Shown here one piece after another: positions 56,133-63,524 of a stretch of DNA of 64,000 nucleotides (its first letter is position 1; every line of letters begins with the position of its first letter). The notes below the pieces were generated by a model, which ran no database searches, was not told the origin of the DNA, and was given only the letters and a program-made list of their open reading frames with translations. The stretch comes from Erysipelothrix sp. HDW6A (lineage in GTDB: Bacteria; Bacillota_I; Bacilli_A; Erysipelotrichales; Erysipelotrichaceae): contig NZ_CP049859.1 in NCBI RefSeq assembly GCF_011400295.1, positions 248,001-312,000 of the forward strand, written 5' to 3'. A program made the position numbers and the translations under genes.

Positions 56133-56414
56133 ATGAAATGGTTAGAAAAGTACGAAGTTTTAGTTAATAACGAAGAGTTAAATACAGAGCATTTAAAACT
56201 GTTTGTTGGCAAAGTTCACAGAGTAGCAAGACAATACAGAATAGATCTAGTTGCTGAATTAGAGCAAAAAGGAATAAAGCTGGCTAACCCTATGCTAATT
56301 CCTACAGAGTTATTCCTTGAACATATTGGCAAGGACATGAATTATTTCGAAACTAAAATGAAACAAGAAGCAAAGATTGCTAAGTATAGAAAAGAAAGAG
56401 AGGAAACTAAATGA
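56133..56414 (+). CDS. Prophage early protein, unknown function
   Basis: A 93-residue, mostly helical and charged protein with no motif I recognise (MKWLEKYEVLVNNEELN at the start, a basic-acidic tail). AAGGAG precedes the ATG at 56133; an upstream in-frame ATG at 56100 has no site. Its TGA overlaps the next ATG (ATGA). Confidence 0.7.
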   Translation: MKWLEKYEVLVNNEELNTEHLKLFVGKVHRVARQYRIDLVAELEQKGIKLANPMLIPTELFLEHIGKDMNYFETKMKQEAKIAKYRKEREETK

Positions 56415-56563
56415 ATGAATTAGAAGAAATAACTGTAACTCGTGAAAACGACGAAGTAATAGCCCATGTTTTTATTGAGAATGGTGAGGTTCAAGCAATA
56501 GTTGAAAATGGATTCAAAGTCAGTGTAAACGGCATTGGGTTAGAAAGAGAGGAAGCTCAATGA
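56411..56563 (+). CDS. Short prophage protein, unknown function
   Basis: A 50-residue acidic protein, MNELEEITVTRENDEV at the start. It is tightly packed, with ATGA overlaps to the genes on both sides, which supports it being translated. No family recognised. Confidence 0.65.
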   Translation: MNELEEITVTRENDEVIAHVFIENGEVQAIVENGFKVSVNGIGLEREEAQ

Positions 56564-56976
56564 TAAAAGTAATAGCAAATAGCACAGAACAAGCAATAGA
56601 GATTATTCAAGCTTTTGAAAATAGTGATGCAAAGATAGTCGTTGATATAAAAGAAAACAACGGTGTAAGTGAAGAAAGTACAGAAATGGTAATTCCTCTT
56701 AAAGACAACATTGTTTGGGTAAAAGGTTTTTTAGATATCCTGCATAAGGAAAATGTAGAGAACAGTGATAACTCGTTTATATTGCCTAAACAAAAACTTG
56801 AAACACTAAAAATAGACCTCGAAAATAAGGCCTATGAAATAAACGGGATCAACTTATCCAATATGAGAGTATCTCATGTAAAATACGAGATTTGTGGAAT
56901 TGAACACTCAATTGAAATCATATTTGAAGATATGTTAGGGAATAAATTTAGTCAGAAATTCAACAACTTCTTTTAG
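56560..56976 (+). CDS. Prophage early protein, unknown function
   Basis: A 138-residue acidic protein. GAGAGGAAG precedes the ATG, which overlaps the stop of the 50-residue gene. The N-terminal half has IKVIANSTEQAIEIIQAF and strand-like segments; no known family is recognised. Its last 42 bases overlap the minus-strand gene that follows. Confidence 0.65.
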   Translation: MIKVIANSTEQAIEIIQAFENSDAKIVVDIKENNGVSEESTEMVIPLKDNIVWVKGFLDILHKENVENSDNSFILPKQKLETLKIDLENKAYEINGINLSNMRVSHVKYEICGIEHSIEIIFEDMLGNKFSQKFNNFF

Positions 56977-57255
56977 ACCGTTTTTGAACCGATTTTCCAT
57001 GATGAATATCGCATCTGGTTGTAAAACGAAATCACCCATAATCCAAGTCTTAAACAACCCAATTTTAGATAATTGCATATGAACTTGCGAAATATCATCA
57101 GGATGCCAGGTCATAAGATATTTAGAATTTTTCCAAAAACCAGATTCAAAGTTGCTTGCTTGTGATTTAGATTGACCATCTTTGATTTTATCGAGATACA
57201 TTTTGTAGACAGCCACTAAGTAGGTTGATTGGTCTTTAGTTAGTTCAATTGACAT
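56935..57255 (-). CDS. Antisense-oriented prophage protein, possible winged helix
   Basis: A 106-residue protein read opposite to the early operon. AGGAGG lies seven bases before its ATG, strong evidence that it is real. The order helix (LTKDQSTYLVAVYKMYLDKI), DDISQVHMQLSKIGLF, a strand pair (WIMGDFVLQPDAIFIM) and a final helix resembles small winged-helix phage proteins, but this is weak. Its 3' end overlaps the convergent early gene by 42 bases. Confidence 0.65.
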   Translation of the reverse strand: MSIELTKDQSTYLVAVYKMYLDKIKDGQSKSQASNFESGFWKNSKYLMTWHPDDISQVHMQLSKIGLFKTWIMGDFVLQPDAIFIMENRFKNGLKEVVEFLTKFIP

Positions 57256-57312
57256 ATTAATACCTCCTATCTATTCAGATAAGGAAATCATAACACGAAA
57301 GGAAGTGATTTT

Positions 57313-57657
57313 ATCAATCAAGAATTATTAGAAAAATACACAGAAAAGGACTCATATACATTCGCAAGTTCAGACGAAGCTAGAACCGCAAGAAGAGTCT
57401 ATGCATTTATCAGGAAGAACAGATCAACCAATCTTCCAATCTATATTCAAAACGGCAGACATACATATACTCGAATAGAACTTTGTACTCCACAAGAAAG
57501 AGCAGGCTATTTCAAACGAGAACAAGCTAAATGGAAGTCGCATTATTTCGATACATTGTTACCAATCAAGAATGAGTTAAAACGCGAAGAACTAGAAGAT
57601 ATGCACGTTGCAAGTTTATTTGAACAGTTAGAAAGGATATTCGACAATGAAGCATAA
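57313..57657 (+). CDS. Prophage protein with apparent AUC start
   Basis: A 114-residue open frame with no ATG, GTG or TTG near its beginning. AAAGGAAGTGAT (57298-57309) closely matches the anti-Shine-Dalgarno sequence, and ATC at 57313 follows after three bases, so AUC is the likely start (Met-NQELLEKY). The body is well formed and basic: DEARTARRVYAFIRKN, then a strand pair and a charged helical C terminus. It overlaps the next gene by 11 bases. No family recognised. The gene at 63222 has the same start layout. Confidence 0.65.
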   Translation: MNQELLEKYTEKDSYTFASSDEARTARRVYAFIRKNRSTNLPIYIQNGRHTYTRIELCTPQERAGYFKREQAKWKSHYFDTLLPIKNELKREELEDMHVASLFEQLERIFDNEA

Positions 57658-58195
57658 AAAAAGCGCATTGAGTATCTCGATTGGAGTCGGTACGATACTC
57701 GCGACAATTGCGCTAGTAATAAATATTACAGGTATATTTTACCAACAATCTATCCTAAATTCAATCATTGAGTTTAGAGCAGAGCAAAGACAAGAAAATA
57801 CCGAGGTAAAAGAAAGAGTAGAAGAAATTCAAAATCACACTTTCGTCTTACCAGCACACAGCAATCCATGAACAGCTAAAGAGTTTCAAGCCCTCGCTAA
57901 AGCGACGTGGAGAATAGAGACGGGCAACGGTACTCATACTCTGTGGCTTGATTACAACAACGCTGGTGGCATAAAGTGCGGCACTGAATATTGTGTCTAT
58001 CCCACTAAGGAACAAGGCTACACAGAGCTAGAAATGCTTGTAATGAGGTATTACCTAAAATATGGAATTGATTTCAAATCATGGCGAGAAGAATACTGTG
58101 GTTTGCATTGCGGTGAACAAGATTTGAATACATTTATTGAAATATATAACGAAGAAATGGAGCGTGAAACTCATGCATTACGTGAAAGATACTAA
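57647..58195 (+). pseudogene. Membrane-anchored glucosaminidase/lysozyme-like protein interrupted by UGA
   Basis: The frame encodes a transmembrane segment (about 9-31), a charged helical linker, then after a TGA at 57869-57871 continues in the same frame for 107 more residues to TAA at 58193-58195. The second part looks like a lysozyme-fold muralytic domain: ALAKATWRIETGNGT with a likely catalytic Glu, DYNNAGGIKCG, and YTELEMLVMRYYLKYG. It has no start codon of its own near the TGA. The gene is either broken by a nonsense change or read through. If broken, only a 74-residue membrane peptide is made. Confidence 0.65.
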
Positions 58196-58496
58196 CAAGC
58201 CTTACAAACGTTTTTACTTGGTTGTAGTAATGGTTTTGCTTGGTCTAATTGCTATTTCATTTGTTAGTGTTCTCAGAGAAGAACCCTTATTTGCAGATGT
58301 TAATCAAGATGGAGTTATTAGTATTAGCGATATGGCACTAATGAGAGCACATCAACTAGGAAACAGAAAAATGACAAAGAAGCAGCAACGTATAGCAGAC
58401 GTAAATCGTGATGGTGAAATAAATGAAGTTGACTTTGAAATTATCAGAGCAGTTATTCTATCGTCTAACGGTTACAAATACGAGTTTAATAATTAA
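58173..58496 (+). CDS. Membrane-anchored dockerin-like protein
   Basis: A 107-residue protein: short basic N terminus, one transmembrane helix (about 16-36), then two calcium-loop repeats DVNQDGVISISD and DVNRDGEINEVD, each followed by a short helix, as in a type I dockerin. Dockerins bind cohesins; none is in this window. The ATG at 58173 follows GGAG by ten bases and overlaps the interrupted muralytic gene by 23. An in-frame TTG at 58137 is less likely. Confidence 0.75.
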   Translation: MHYVKDTNKPYKRFYLVVVMVLLGLIAISFVSVLREEPLFADVNQDGVISISDMALMRAHQLGNRKMTKKQQRIADVNRDGEINEVDFEIIRAVILSSNGYKYEFNN

Positions 58497-58497
58497 T

Positions 58498-58668
58498 ATG
58501 ATTTAGGAACTTATAGATACACATACAAATGAAGTTTTATTTACAGGCAACATTATTCAAATTGAAAAGAAATCCGGAATTGCAAGAACTAGATTAATGT
58601 GGTCATACACTGAACAAGTAAAAATTATGAACGATAAATATATCGTTAAGAAAAAGGAGAAAAATTAA
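58498..58668 (+). pseudogene. Small prophage frame with in-frame TAG at codon 3
   Basis: ATG ATT TAG then 53 sense codons (ELIDTHTNEVLFTG at the start) before TAA at the next ATG. The sequence looks like a genuine small phage protein of the kind with a central helix-turn-helix-like stretch. Either a CAG became TAG, or translation starts at a non-AUG codon after TAG near the TTTAGGAAC site. Confidence 0.4.
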
Positions 58669-59261
58669 TGAAATTTAAAGTTGGAGATAAAGTGAAATTC
58701 ACTTATGGAGGTTTGGTTGGACAAGGGGCAATTCGCATAGTTGACAATTCCTTTTTTCCGTATCTAGTTGTGTCTGAAAATGGAATGTGCTTGTGGTTAA
58801 AAGAAAATGAATTAGAACTAATCAATCCAGACTTAAGAGATTTGTTGCAGGTTGGATATAAGGTTGATTTAAAATATGACAATGGACTAATAGCGAAAGG
58901 ATATGACGTTAACGATTCAATGCTATATGCGTTAAAGAGAGGTTTTGATTGCTACTTAAACAATAACAAATTAGGAGATAAAATCACAGCTATCTACAAA
59001 CCTAAACACAACGGAGTTAAGCCTATGGAATGGGTATTAGTTTGGGAACGTGAAAAAGAAAAGCTATATACTTTGGAACTTCCAAACAACAATCATAAGC
59101 ACAAGTATTACAGACACCATTTTAACGGAAACTACAATTTCAATAAGGGGCTTATCAACGACGCAAGTGTTAAATGTATGTTTACCCAAGAAGAAATCGA
59201 CAATCTCCCTAATCAAGAATTAATAAAATCGTTAGTGAAGAAAGAAATTAAAGGTAATTAG
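58668..59261 (+). CDS. Prophage protein with SH3-like N terminus, DUF1642-like C terminus
   Basis: A 197-residue protein. The N-terminal 55 residues (KVGDKVKFTYGGLVGQG and later VSENGMCLWLKENELE) look like a small SH3/KOW-type barrel. The end, CMFTQEEIDNLPNQELIKSL, resembles DUF1642 phage proteins. AAGGAG precedes the ATG. Function unknown. Confidence 0.65.
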   Translation: MKFKVGDKVKFTYGGLVGQGAIRIVDNSFFPYLVVSENGMCLWLKENELELINPDLRDLLQVGYKVDLKYDNGLIAKGYDVNDSMLYALKRGFDCYLNNNKLGDKITAIYKPKHNGVKPMEWVLVWEREKEKLYTLELPNNNHKHKYYRHHFNGNYNFNKGLINDASVKCMFTQEEIDNLPNQELIKSLVKKEIKGN

Positions 59262-59262
59262 T

Positions 59263-59442
59263 ATGGCATATTTTCAAGGATTAAAATGTGACTCGGTAGA
59301 TTGTAAAAGAACATTTCAAACAGAGTCATGTGAAGTAAGAACAGACTTAATTAAAAGATTAAAAGAAGAAGGTTGGTCATATAACTATACAGATAAAAGA
59401 GCAAGATGTCCTAAGTGTAAAGGTAAACACATTAAAAGATAG
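59263..59442 (+). CDS. Small zinc-ribbon-like prophage protein
   Basis: A 59-residue protein with Cys at 9 and 14, Cys23, and a CPKC pair near the end (49 and 52), which suggests a zinc ribbon. It starts one base after the preceding stop, behind AAAGG, and the next gene starts one base after its own stop. Confidence 0.7.
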   Translation: MAYFQGLKCDSVDCKRTFQTESCEVRTDLIKRLKEEGWSYNYTDKRARCPKCKGKHIKR

Positions 59443-59443
59443 T

Positions 59444-59596
59444 ATGGACGAATACACATGCAAGACTTGTGGCAAAGAGTTTGGTCAGTGGGATGTTGAA
59501 AACTGCGAAGAATGCAAATGGCTAGAGTCACAAGCGAAAAAAGAGATTAAGTATGAAGAATACTATGAGTATAAAGGAGAATGGCATGAAAGATAA
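59444..59596 (+). CDS. Small zinc-finger-like prophage protein
   Basis: A 50-residue acidic protein with two CxxC pairs, CKTCG (6-9) and CEEC (21-24), spaced as in small zinc fingers. It is packed between neighbours and overlaps the DUF1351 gene by 11 bases. Confidence 0.7.
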   Translation: MDEYTCKTCGKEFGQWDVENCEECKWLESQAKKEIKYEEYYEYKGEWHER

Positions 59597-60317
59597 TTTT
59601 GAATTAGTAGTAGAACAGAAACAAGGGTCAATTGTATCTAACCTGGATGCATTAACTAGCGAATTAAACGAAAACTTAAATCACTATCGTAATTTGGTAG
59701 TTACCGAAGATACGACTAAGGATGCAAAGAAGATAATTTCTAATCTTAATAAACTCGATAAAGAGATAAATGATACGCGCATTAGAAACAAAAAAGAGTT
59801 TATGAAACCTTTTGAAGATTTTGAGTTACAAGCTAAAGAAATGTCGTCACTTATTAAAGAAGCGTCAGGAAGTATTAGCATCCAAGTAAAGATATTTGAA
59901 GGAAAAGTTATTGAAGATAAAACCAACAAGGTTAAGCAATTCTTCGAAGAACACAAATTAGCTAATGGTTATGACTTTATAAACTTTGAACAAGTTGGAT
60001 TAAAAATTGGTTTAAGTAATACAGTCACATCACTCGAAAAGTTAGTTATCGAGTTCATAGATAAGGTTACAGCAGATTTAGCACTAATTGAAACACAACA
60101 AAATAAAGAACGGATTCTTGTTAAATACTATCAATCTCTAGATGCAACACAAGCAATCACGATTGTTAATAACGAAATTGTACGAGAAGAGCAGTTAAAG
60201 GCTCGACAAGAAGAGTTAAAACAACAACAAGAAGAGCGTATTGAAACTGTGAAAGAAGTTGTTCAAGCTCCTAAAGTCGTTGAAGAAGTTATGGTTATGA
60301 AGTTTTATGTTGAGTGA
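59586..60317 (+). CDS. DUF1351 prophage protein
   Basis: A 243-residue, strongly helical and coiled-coil protein (ELVVEQKQGSIVSNLDALTS to the Gln/Glu-rich region around 205-225). It matches the DUF1351 phage family, commonly found just before a single-strand annealing or RecT-type recombinase, as here. AAAGGAG precedes the ATG at 59586; the earlier in-frame ATG at 59553 lies inside the preceding gene. The molecular role is unknown, perhaps an accessory to recombination. Confidence 0.8.
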   Translation: MKDNFELVVEQKQGSIVSNLDALTSELNENLNHYRNLVVTEDTTKDAKKIISNLNKLDKEINDTRIRNKKEFMKPFEDFELQAKEMSSLIKEASGSISIQVKIFEGKVIEDKTNKVKQFFEEHKLANGYDFINFEQVGLKIGLSNTVTSLEKLVIEFIDKVTADLALIETQQNKERILVKYYQSLDATQAITIVNNEIVREEQLKARQEELKQQQEERIETVKEVVQAPKVVEEVMVMKFYVE

Positions 60318-60375
60318 ACAATTACTCAACTTAAATCTGTAAAAAACTTTCTAGAAAATGAAGGGATTAAATATT

Positions 60376-60804
60376 ATGAGTAGCAAATATAAGGTATTAA
60401 ATCAAATTAATAACATTGTAGGAAAAGTATTAGAAGAAAATGAAGAACTAAACTTAAAGTTACTGACTTACCAGAATGCAGCGGTTATAAACGTTGATAC
60501 CGAAACAGGAAGAGAATATTCTCCATTGATCGATTACGTTGGGAGGTTGTTAGCTAAAAAAGTTGATGACATTTACATGTCATACAATTTTGATGTTGAG
60601 TACGGCGAAGAAGGAGTATCAAAGACTTTAGATCAAGTGTACGAGTATCAATTTGATAAGTGGTATGTAGAAAATAAAATGTACCTTCATATAGCATATC
60701 AAACGGCATTAGATTTCATTAAACCACATTACAGGAGCTACTACGATAAAAGAGTTAACGATTTAAAAATGGAATATGTTAGAAATCATAAGGAGAATAG
60801 TTAA
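60376..60804 (+). CDS. Prophage protein, unknown function
   Basis: A 142-residue acidic helical protein between DUF1351 and the ERF recombinase. GAAGGGA precedes the ATG at 60376. No motif recognised. Its stop is two bases before the ERF start, so it is part of the recombination operon. Confidence 0.7.
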   Translation: MSSKYKVLNQINNIVGKVLEENEELNLKLLTYQNAAVINVDTETGREYSPLIDYVGRLLAKKVDDIYMSYNFDVEYGEEGVSKTLDQVYEYQFDKWYVENKMYLHIAYQTALDFIKPHYRSYYDKRVNDLKMEYVRNHKENS

Positions 60805-60806
60805 AG

Positions 60807-61472
60807 ATGACAGATAACAAACAAATAGTAAGCATTTACGAAAAGCTGCAGAATGCCAGAGTTCAACTTAACAAAGAAAAACTTAAGAAAAGCGGGAAAA
60901 ACAAGTTTGCTGGTTATGAATATTTCGAACTGTCGGACTTCATGCCAAAAAGTGATGAATTATTACTTCAAAACAGACTTACTCCAGTGTTCAACTTTGT
61001 TGATAATTTAGCAACATTGGTACTTCATGATTGGGACAGTGAAAGCACAATAGAGTTCAAAACAAACGGAGCAGATGCAACAACCTTTAATAGAGATGGA
61101 AAACCATCAAATCTTGAGATTCAAACACTAGGTTCTCAACACACTTACTTAAAACGATATCTATATATGCACTTGATGGATGTAGCAGAAAATGATGGTC
61201 TTGAAATTCAAACAAAAAACCCAGAACATCAACCAAAAGAGCAGACAAAGAAACATCCGAGCAAAGAAATGATTACTAAAGATCAGACTACACAAATATT
61301 AGAACTATTTGGCGAAAGGGTTGAGGGTTTACTTGATTTCTGTAAAGTTGAAAAGTTGCAAGATTTAACAAATGCAGTGGCTCAACAATTAATCGATAAA
61401 GAACTTGCTACACGGAACAAAAAAGGGCAATCGTCATCTGAACCTAAACAACAATCAATAAGTGATTTATGA
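60807..61472 (+). CDS. erf: ERF-family single-strand annealing protein
   Basis: Phage recombinase that anneals complementary single strands. The N-terminal ERF domain has IYEKLQNARVQLNKEKLKKSG, KFAGYEYFELSDFMP, and GSQHTYLKRYLYMHLMDV, characteristic of the family. A disordered charged stretch (about 135-155) and a small C-terminal domain follow. Length 221 is usual. It overlaps the MBL gene by four bases. Confidence 0.9.
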   Translation: MTDNKQIVSIYEKLQNARVQLNKEKLKKSGKNKFAGYEYFELSDFMPKSDELLLQNRLTPVFNFVDNLATLVLHDWDSESTIEFKTNGADATTFNRDGKPSNLEIQTLGSQHTYLKRYLYMHLMDVAENDGLEIQTKNPEHQPKEQTKKHPSKEMITKDQTTQILELFGERVEGLLDFCKVEKLQDLTNAVAQQLIDKELATRNKKGQSSSEPKQQSISDL

Positions 61473-62113
61473 TAACAGTCATTCAATCAGACAGCAAAGG
61501 AAATGCAATTCTCTACAAAGATGTATTAGTTGATATAGGAGTGAGTTATAAAAAGCTTGCTCCATATCTAAACGAGATAAAGATAATTCTGCTTACTCAT
61601 ATTCATGGAGACCATTTCAATAAATCAACAATCGCTAAGGTTGCTGAACAGAAACCTTTAATTAGATTTGTGTGTTGCGAATGGTTAGTTGATCCATTAC
61701 TTGATTTAGGAGTTAGAAATATCGATTGCTTAGAACTAAATAAACTGTATGACTTTGGCTTTGTCAAGGTCAGTCCGTTCAAACTGTATCACTTAAATAG
61801 TGATATGAGCATCTGTGATAACTGTGGTTGGCGTATCTTTGCAGATAAAAAGATATTCCATGCTACAGACACAGAACATCTTGAAGGCATTACAGCGATA
61901 GGTTATGACATTTACGCTATTGAAGGTAATTACGATGAAGTTTTGCTTGATTTCATTTTAGAACATTCTACAGAATATGAACATGGTCATAGATCTAAAC
62001 TAACTCATTTATCAATTCAACAGAGGGAACGGTTTATTAAAGAAAATGCTAGAGGAAAGTATGAAGAATTACTACTTCATCCAAGCTCTACATACGGAGG
62101 TGTTAATGAATAA
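61469..62113 (+). CDS. Prophage MBL-fold metallohydrolase
   Basis: Metallo-beta-lactamase-fold protein of 214 residues. The HxHxDH motif is THIHGDHF (about 48-54); later ligands lie in HATDTEHL (Asp) and near KLTHLS or LLHPSS (His). Such proteins occur between ERF/SSB and RusA in many Firmicutes phages. Known phage MBL proteins include cyclic-nucleotide phosphodiesterases that counter Pycsar defence (Apyc1), but the match here is only at the fold level. Confidence 0.8.
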   Translation: MITVIQSDSKGNAILYKDVLVDIGVSYKKLAPYLNEIKIILLTHIHGDHFNKSTIAKVAEQKPLIRFVCCEWLVDPLLDLGVRNIDCLELNKLYDFGFVKVSPFKLYHLNSDMSICDNCGWRIFADKKIFHATDTEHLEGITAIGYDIYAIEGNYDEVLLDFILEHSTEYEHGHRSKLTHLSIQQRERFIKENARGKYEELLLHPSSTYGGVNE

Positions 62114-62459
62114 AGTGGAAGTGCAAGTAGATAAGATTCGTTCATACCAAACATTAACTTATAAGAATGGCAATAGGTCTTTTAGGACAAAGGAATACAA
62201 GGAATACATCCGCGTAATATCTTTGCAATTAGGCAATTTAAGAGCAGTAGAGCGACTAAAACCGTTAAAGGTAAAACTACACTTCAAATGTGTAAACAAG
62301 ACCGTAGGCGACCTAGATAACATTGAGAAGCCGATATTAGACATTCTTCAAATATGTAAGAAGATTCCTGATGATAGACAGATTGTGAATAAGCATTCTA
62401 TCAAAACTTTCGGACACAAAAACAACAGTATTGAAATTGAGGTTGATTATGAAGATTAA
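62106..62459 (+). CDS. rusA: RusA-type Holliday junction resolvase
   Basis: Resolves four-way junctions in phage recombination. The catalytic Asp cluster is in VGDLDNIEKPILDILQ (about 70-85), with the KKIPDDRQI motif following, both typical of RusA. The ATG at 62106 has GGAGGTG upstream; an earlier in-frame ATG lies inside the MBL gene. The protein is 117 residues. Confidence 0.9.
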   Translation: MNKVEVQVDKIRSYQTLTYKNGNRSFRTKEYKEYIRVISLQLGNLRAVERLKPLKVKLHFKCVNKTVGDLDNIEKPILDILQICKKIPDDRQIVNKHSIKTFGHKNNSIEIEVDYED

Positions 62460-63210
62460 ATACGAATTATACAATGATCACTTCCAAAACTACAAACGAT
62501 ACGGCATACCAAAAGCACAACTTGTTATCGCCGATATACCTTATAACTTAGGTAATAACGCATATGCATCTAGTAATGAGTGGTATGTAGATGGAAAAAT
62601 AGAAAACGGAGAGTCAAAGAAAGCAAATAGCATGTTCTTTGATACCGATAATGATTTTAGAATTTCGGAGTTTATGCACTTTTGCTCAAAAATGCTGATT
62701 AAAGAACCTAAAGAAACTGGCAAAGCTCCGGCGATGATTGTGTTCTGTGCTTTTCAACAAATGCAAATGGTAATGGAACAAGGGAAGAAATATGGCTTCA
62801 AAAATAGTTACCCAATTTTCTTTATTAAGAAATCAAGTTCGCAAGTATTAAAAGCAAACATGAGAATTGTTGGAGCGATGGAATATGCGGTGGTCTTGTA
62901 CAGAGATAAGCTTCCTAAGTTTAACAATGACGGAATGATGATTAAAAACTGGTTTGAGTGGGAAGTTGATGGCTCATACCCAAAAGTGCACCCAACTCAA
63001 AAACCTATTCCAGTGCTTAAACGATTGATTAACATATTTACTGATGTTGGAGACGTTGTAATTGATCCGTGCGCTGGTAGTGGTTCTACTTTAAGGGCTG
63101 CTGCAGAATTGAACCGAAACAGTTATGGCTTTGAAATAAAGAAAGATTTTTATAAGAAAGCGAATGAAGAAATGCTTACTTTCGATTTACCAATAACTTT
63201 AGGCATATAA
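62449..63210 (+). CDS. DNA methyltransferase (N6-adenine/N4-cytosine, beta class)
   Basis: SAM-dependent DNA methylase. Motif IV is ADIPYNLG (about 31-38), a DIPY variant of DPPY; motif I is DPCAGSGST (about 215-223), after the target-recognition region, an order that marks the beta class. HPTQKPIPVLKRLI is the usual motif X. GAGGTTGAT precedes the ATG at 62449. The 253-residue length suits a phage orphan enzyme; no restriction endonuclease accompanies it. Confidence 0.9.
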   Translation: MKIKYELYNDHFQNYKRYGIPKAQLVIADIPYNLGNNAYASSNEWYVDGKIENGESKKANSMFFDTDNDFRISEFMHFCSKMLIKEPKETGKAPAMIVFCAFQQMQMVMEQGKKYGFKNSYPIFFIKKSSSQVLKANMRIVGAMEYAVVLYRDKLPKFNNDGMMIKNWFEWEVDGSYPKVHPTQKPIPVLKRLINIFTDVGDVVIDPCAGSGSTLRAAAELNRNSYGFEIKKDFYKKANEEMLTFDLPITLGI

Positions 63211-63221
63211 GAGGTGATATT

Positions 63222-63524
63222 ATCACATCTAAAAGAGCTAAAGCATTAAAGCCAAACGCTAATACAAGAAAAATAGTAATTGAACGTGATAAATATTGTA
63301 TATTCTGTGGTGGATATGGAAGTGATTTGATGCACTACGTCTCTAAAGGTAATTCAGGATTAGGAATTAAAGAAAACTTAGCTCTAGGATGTAGAATGTG
63401 TCACTTTAATCTAGACCATACACCGCAAAGAAAGCAAATGTTAGAAACGTTCTATCAACATTTACTAAGTCACTATCCTTATTGGAACAAAGATTTAGTA
63501 ACTTATAAGAAAGGAAGAGATTAA
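63222..63524 (+). CDS. HNH-type nuclease domain protein with apparent AUC start
   Basis: A 100-residue protein related to phage HNH/NinG-like proteins: TSKRAKALKPN at the start, CIFCGG, a conserved MHYVSKGNSGLG turn with the His, and CRMCH. Related phage proteins begin M-TSKR, and here that Met position is ATC at 63222. TAAGAGGTGAT (63208-63218) is nearly a full match to the anti-Shine-Dalgarno sequence and ends three bases before the ATC. An internal ATG at 63327 would remove the first CxxC and is not credible. Confidence 0.75.
   Translation: MTSKRAKALKPNANTRKIVIERDKYCIFCGGYGSDLMHYVSKGNSGLGIKENLALGCRMCHFNLDHTPQRKQMLETFYQHLLSHYPYWNKDLVTYKKGRD

Noticed and set aside
57647-58195. UGA read as tryptophan throughout the prophage or host (Mollicutes-like code)
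   Set aside because: Several tightly packed prophage genes (for example those ending at 56414, 56563, 60317 and 61472) end in TGA, and recF and holB use TGA stops in ATGA overlaps, so UGA is a true stop here.
58529-58597. 22-codon plus-strand frame in the prophage gap
   Set aside because: It has no ribosome binding site and overlaps the longer, more protein-like frame at 58498-58668.
63327-63524. HNH gene starting at the internal ATG 63327
   Set aside because: It would drop the first CxxC pair and the TSKR start, and has no Shine-Dalgarno.
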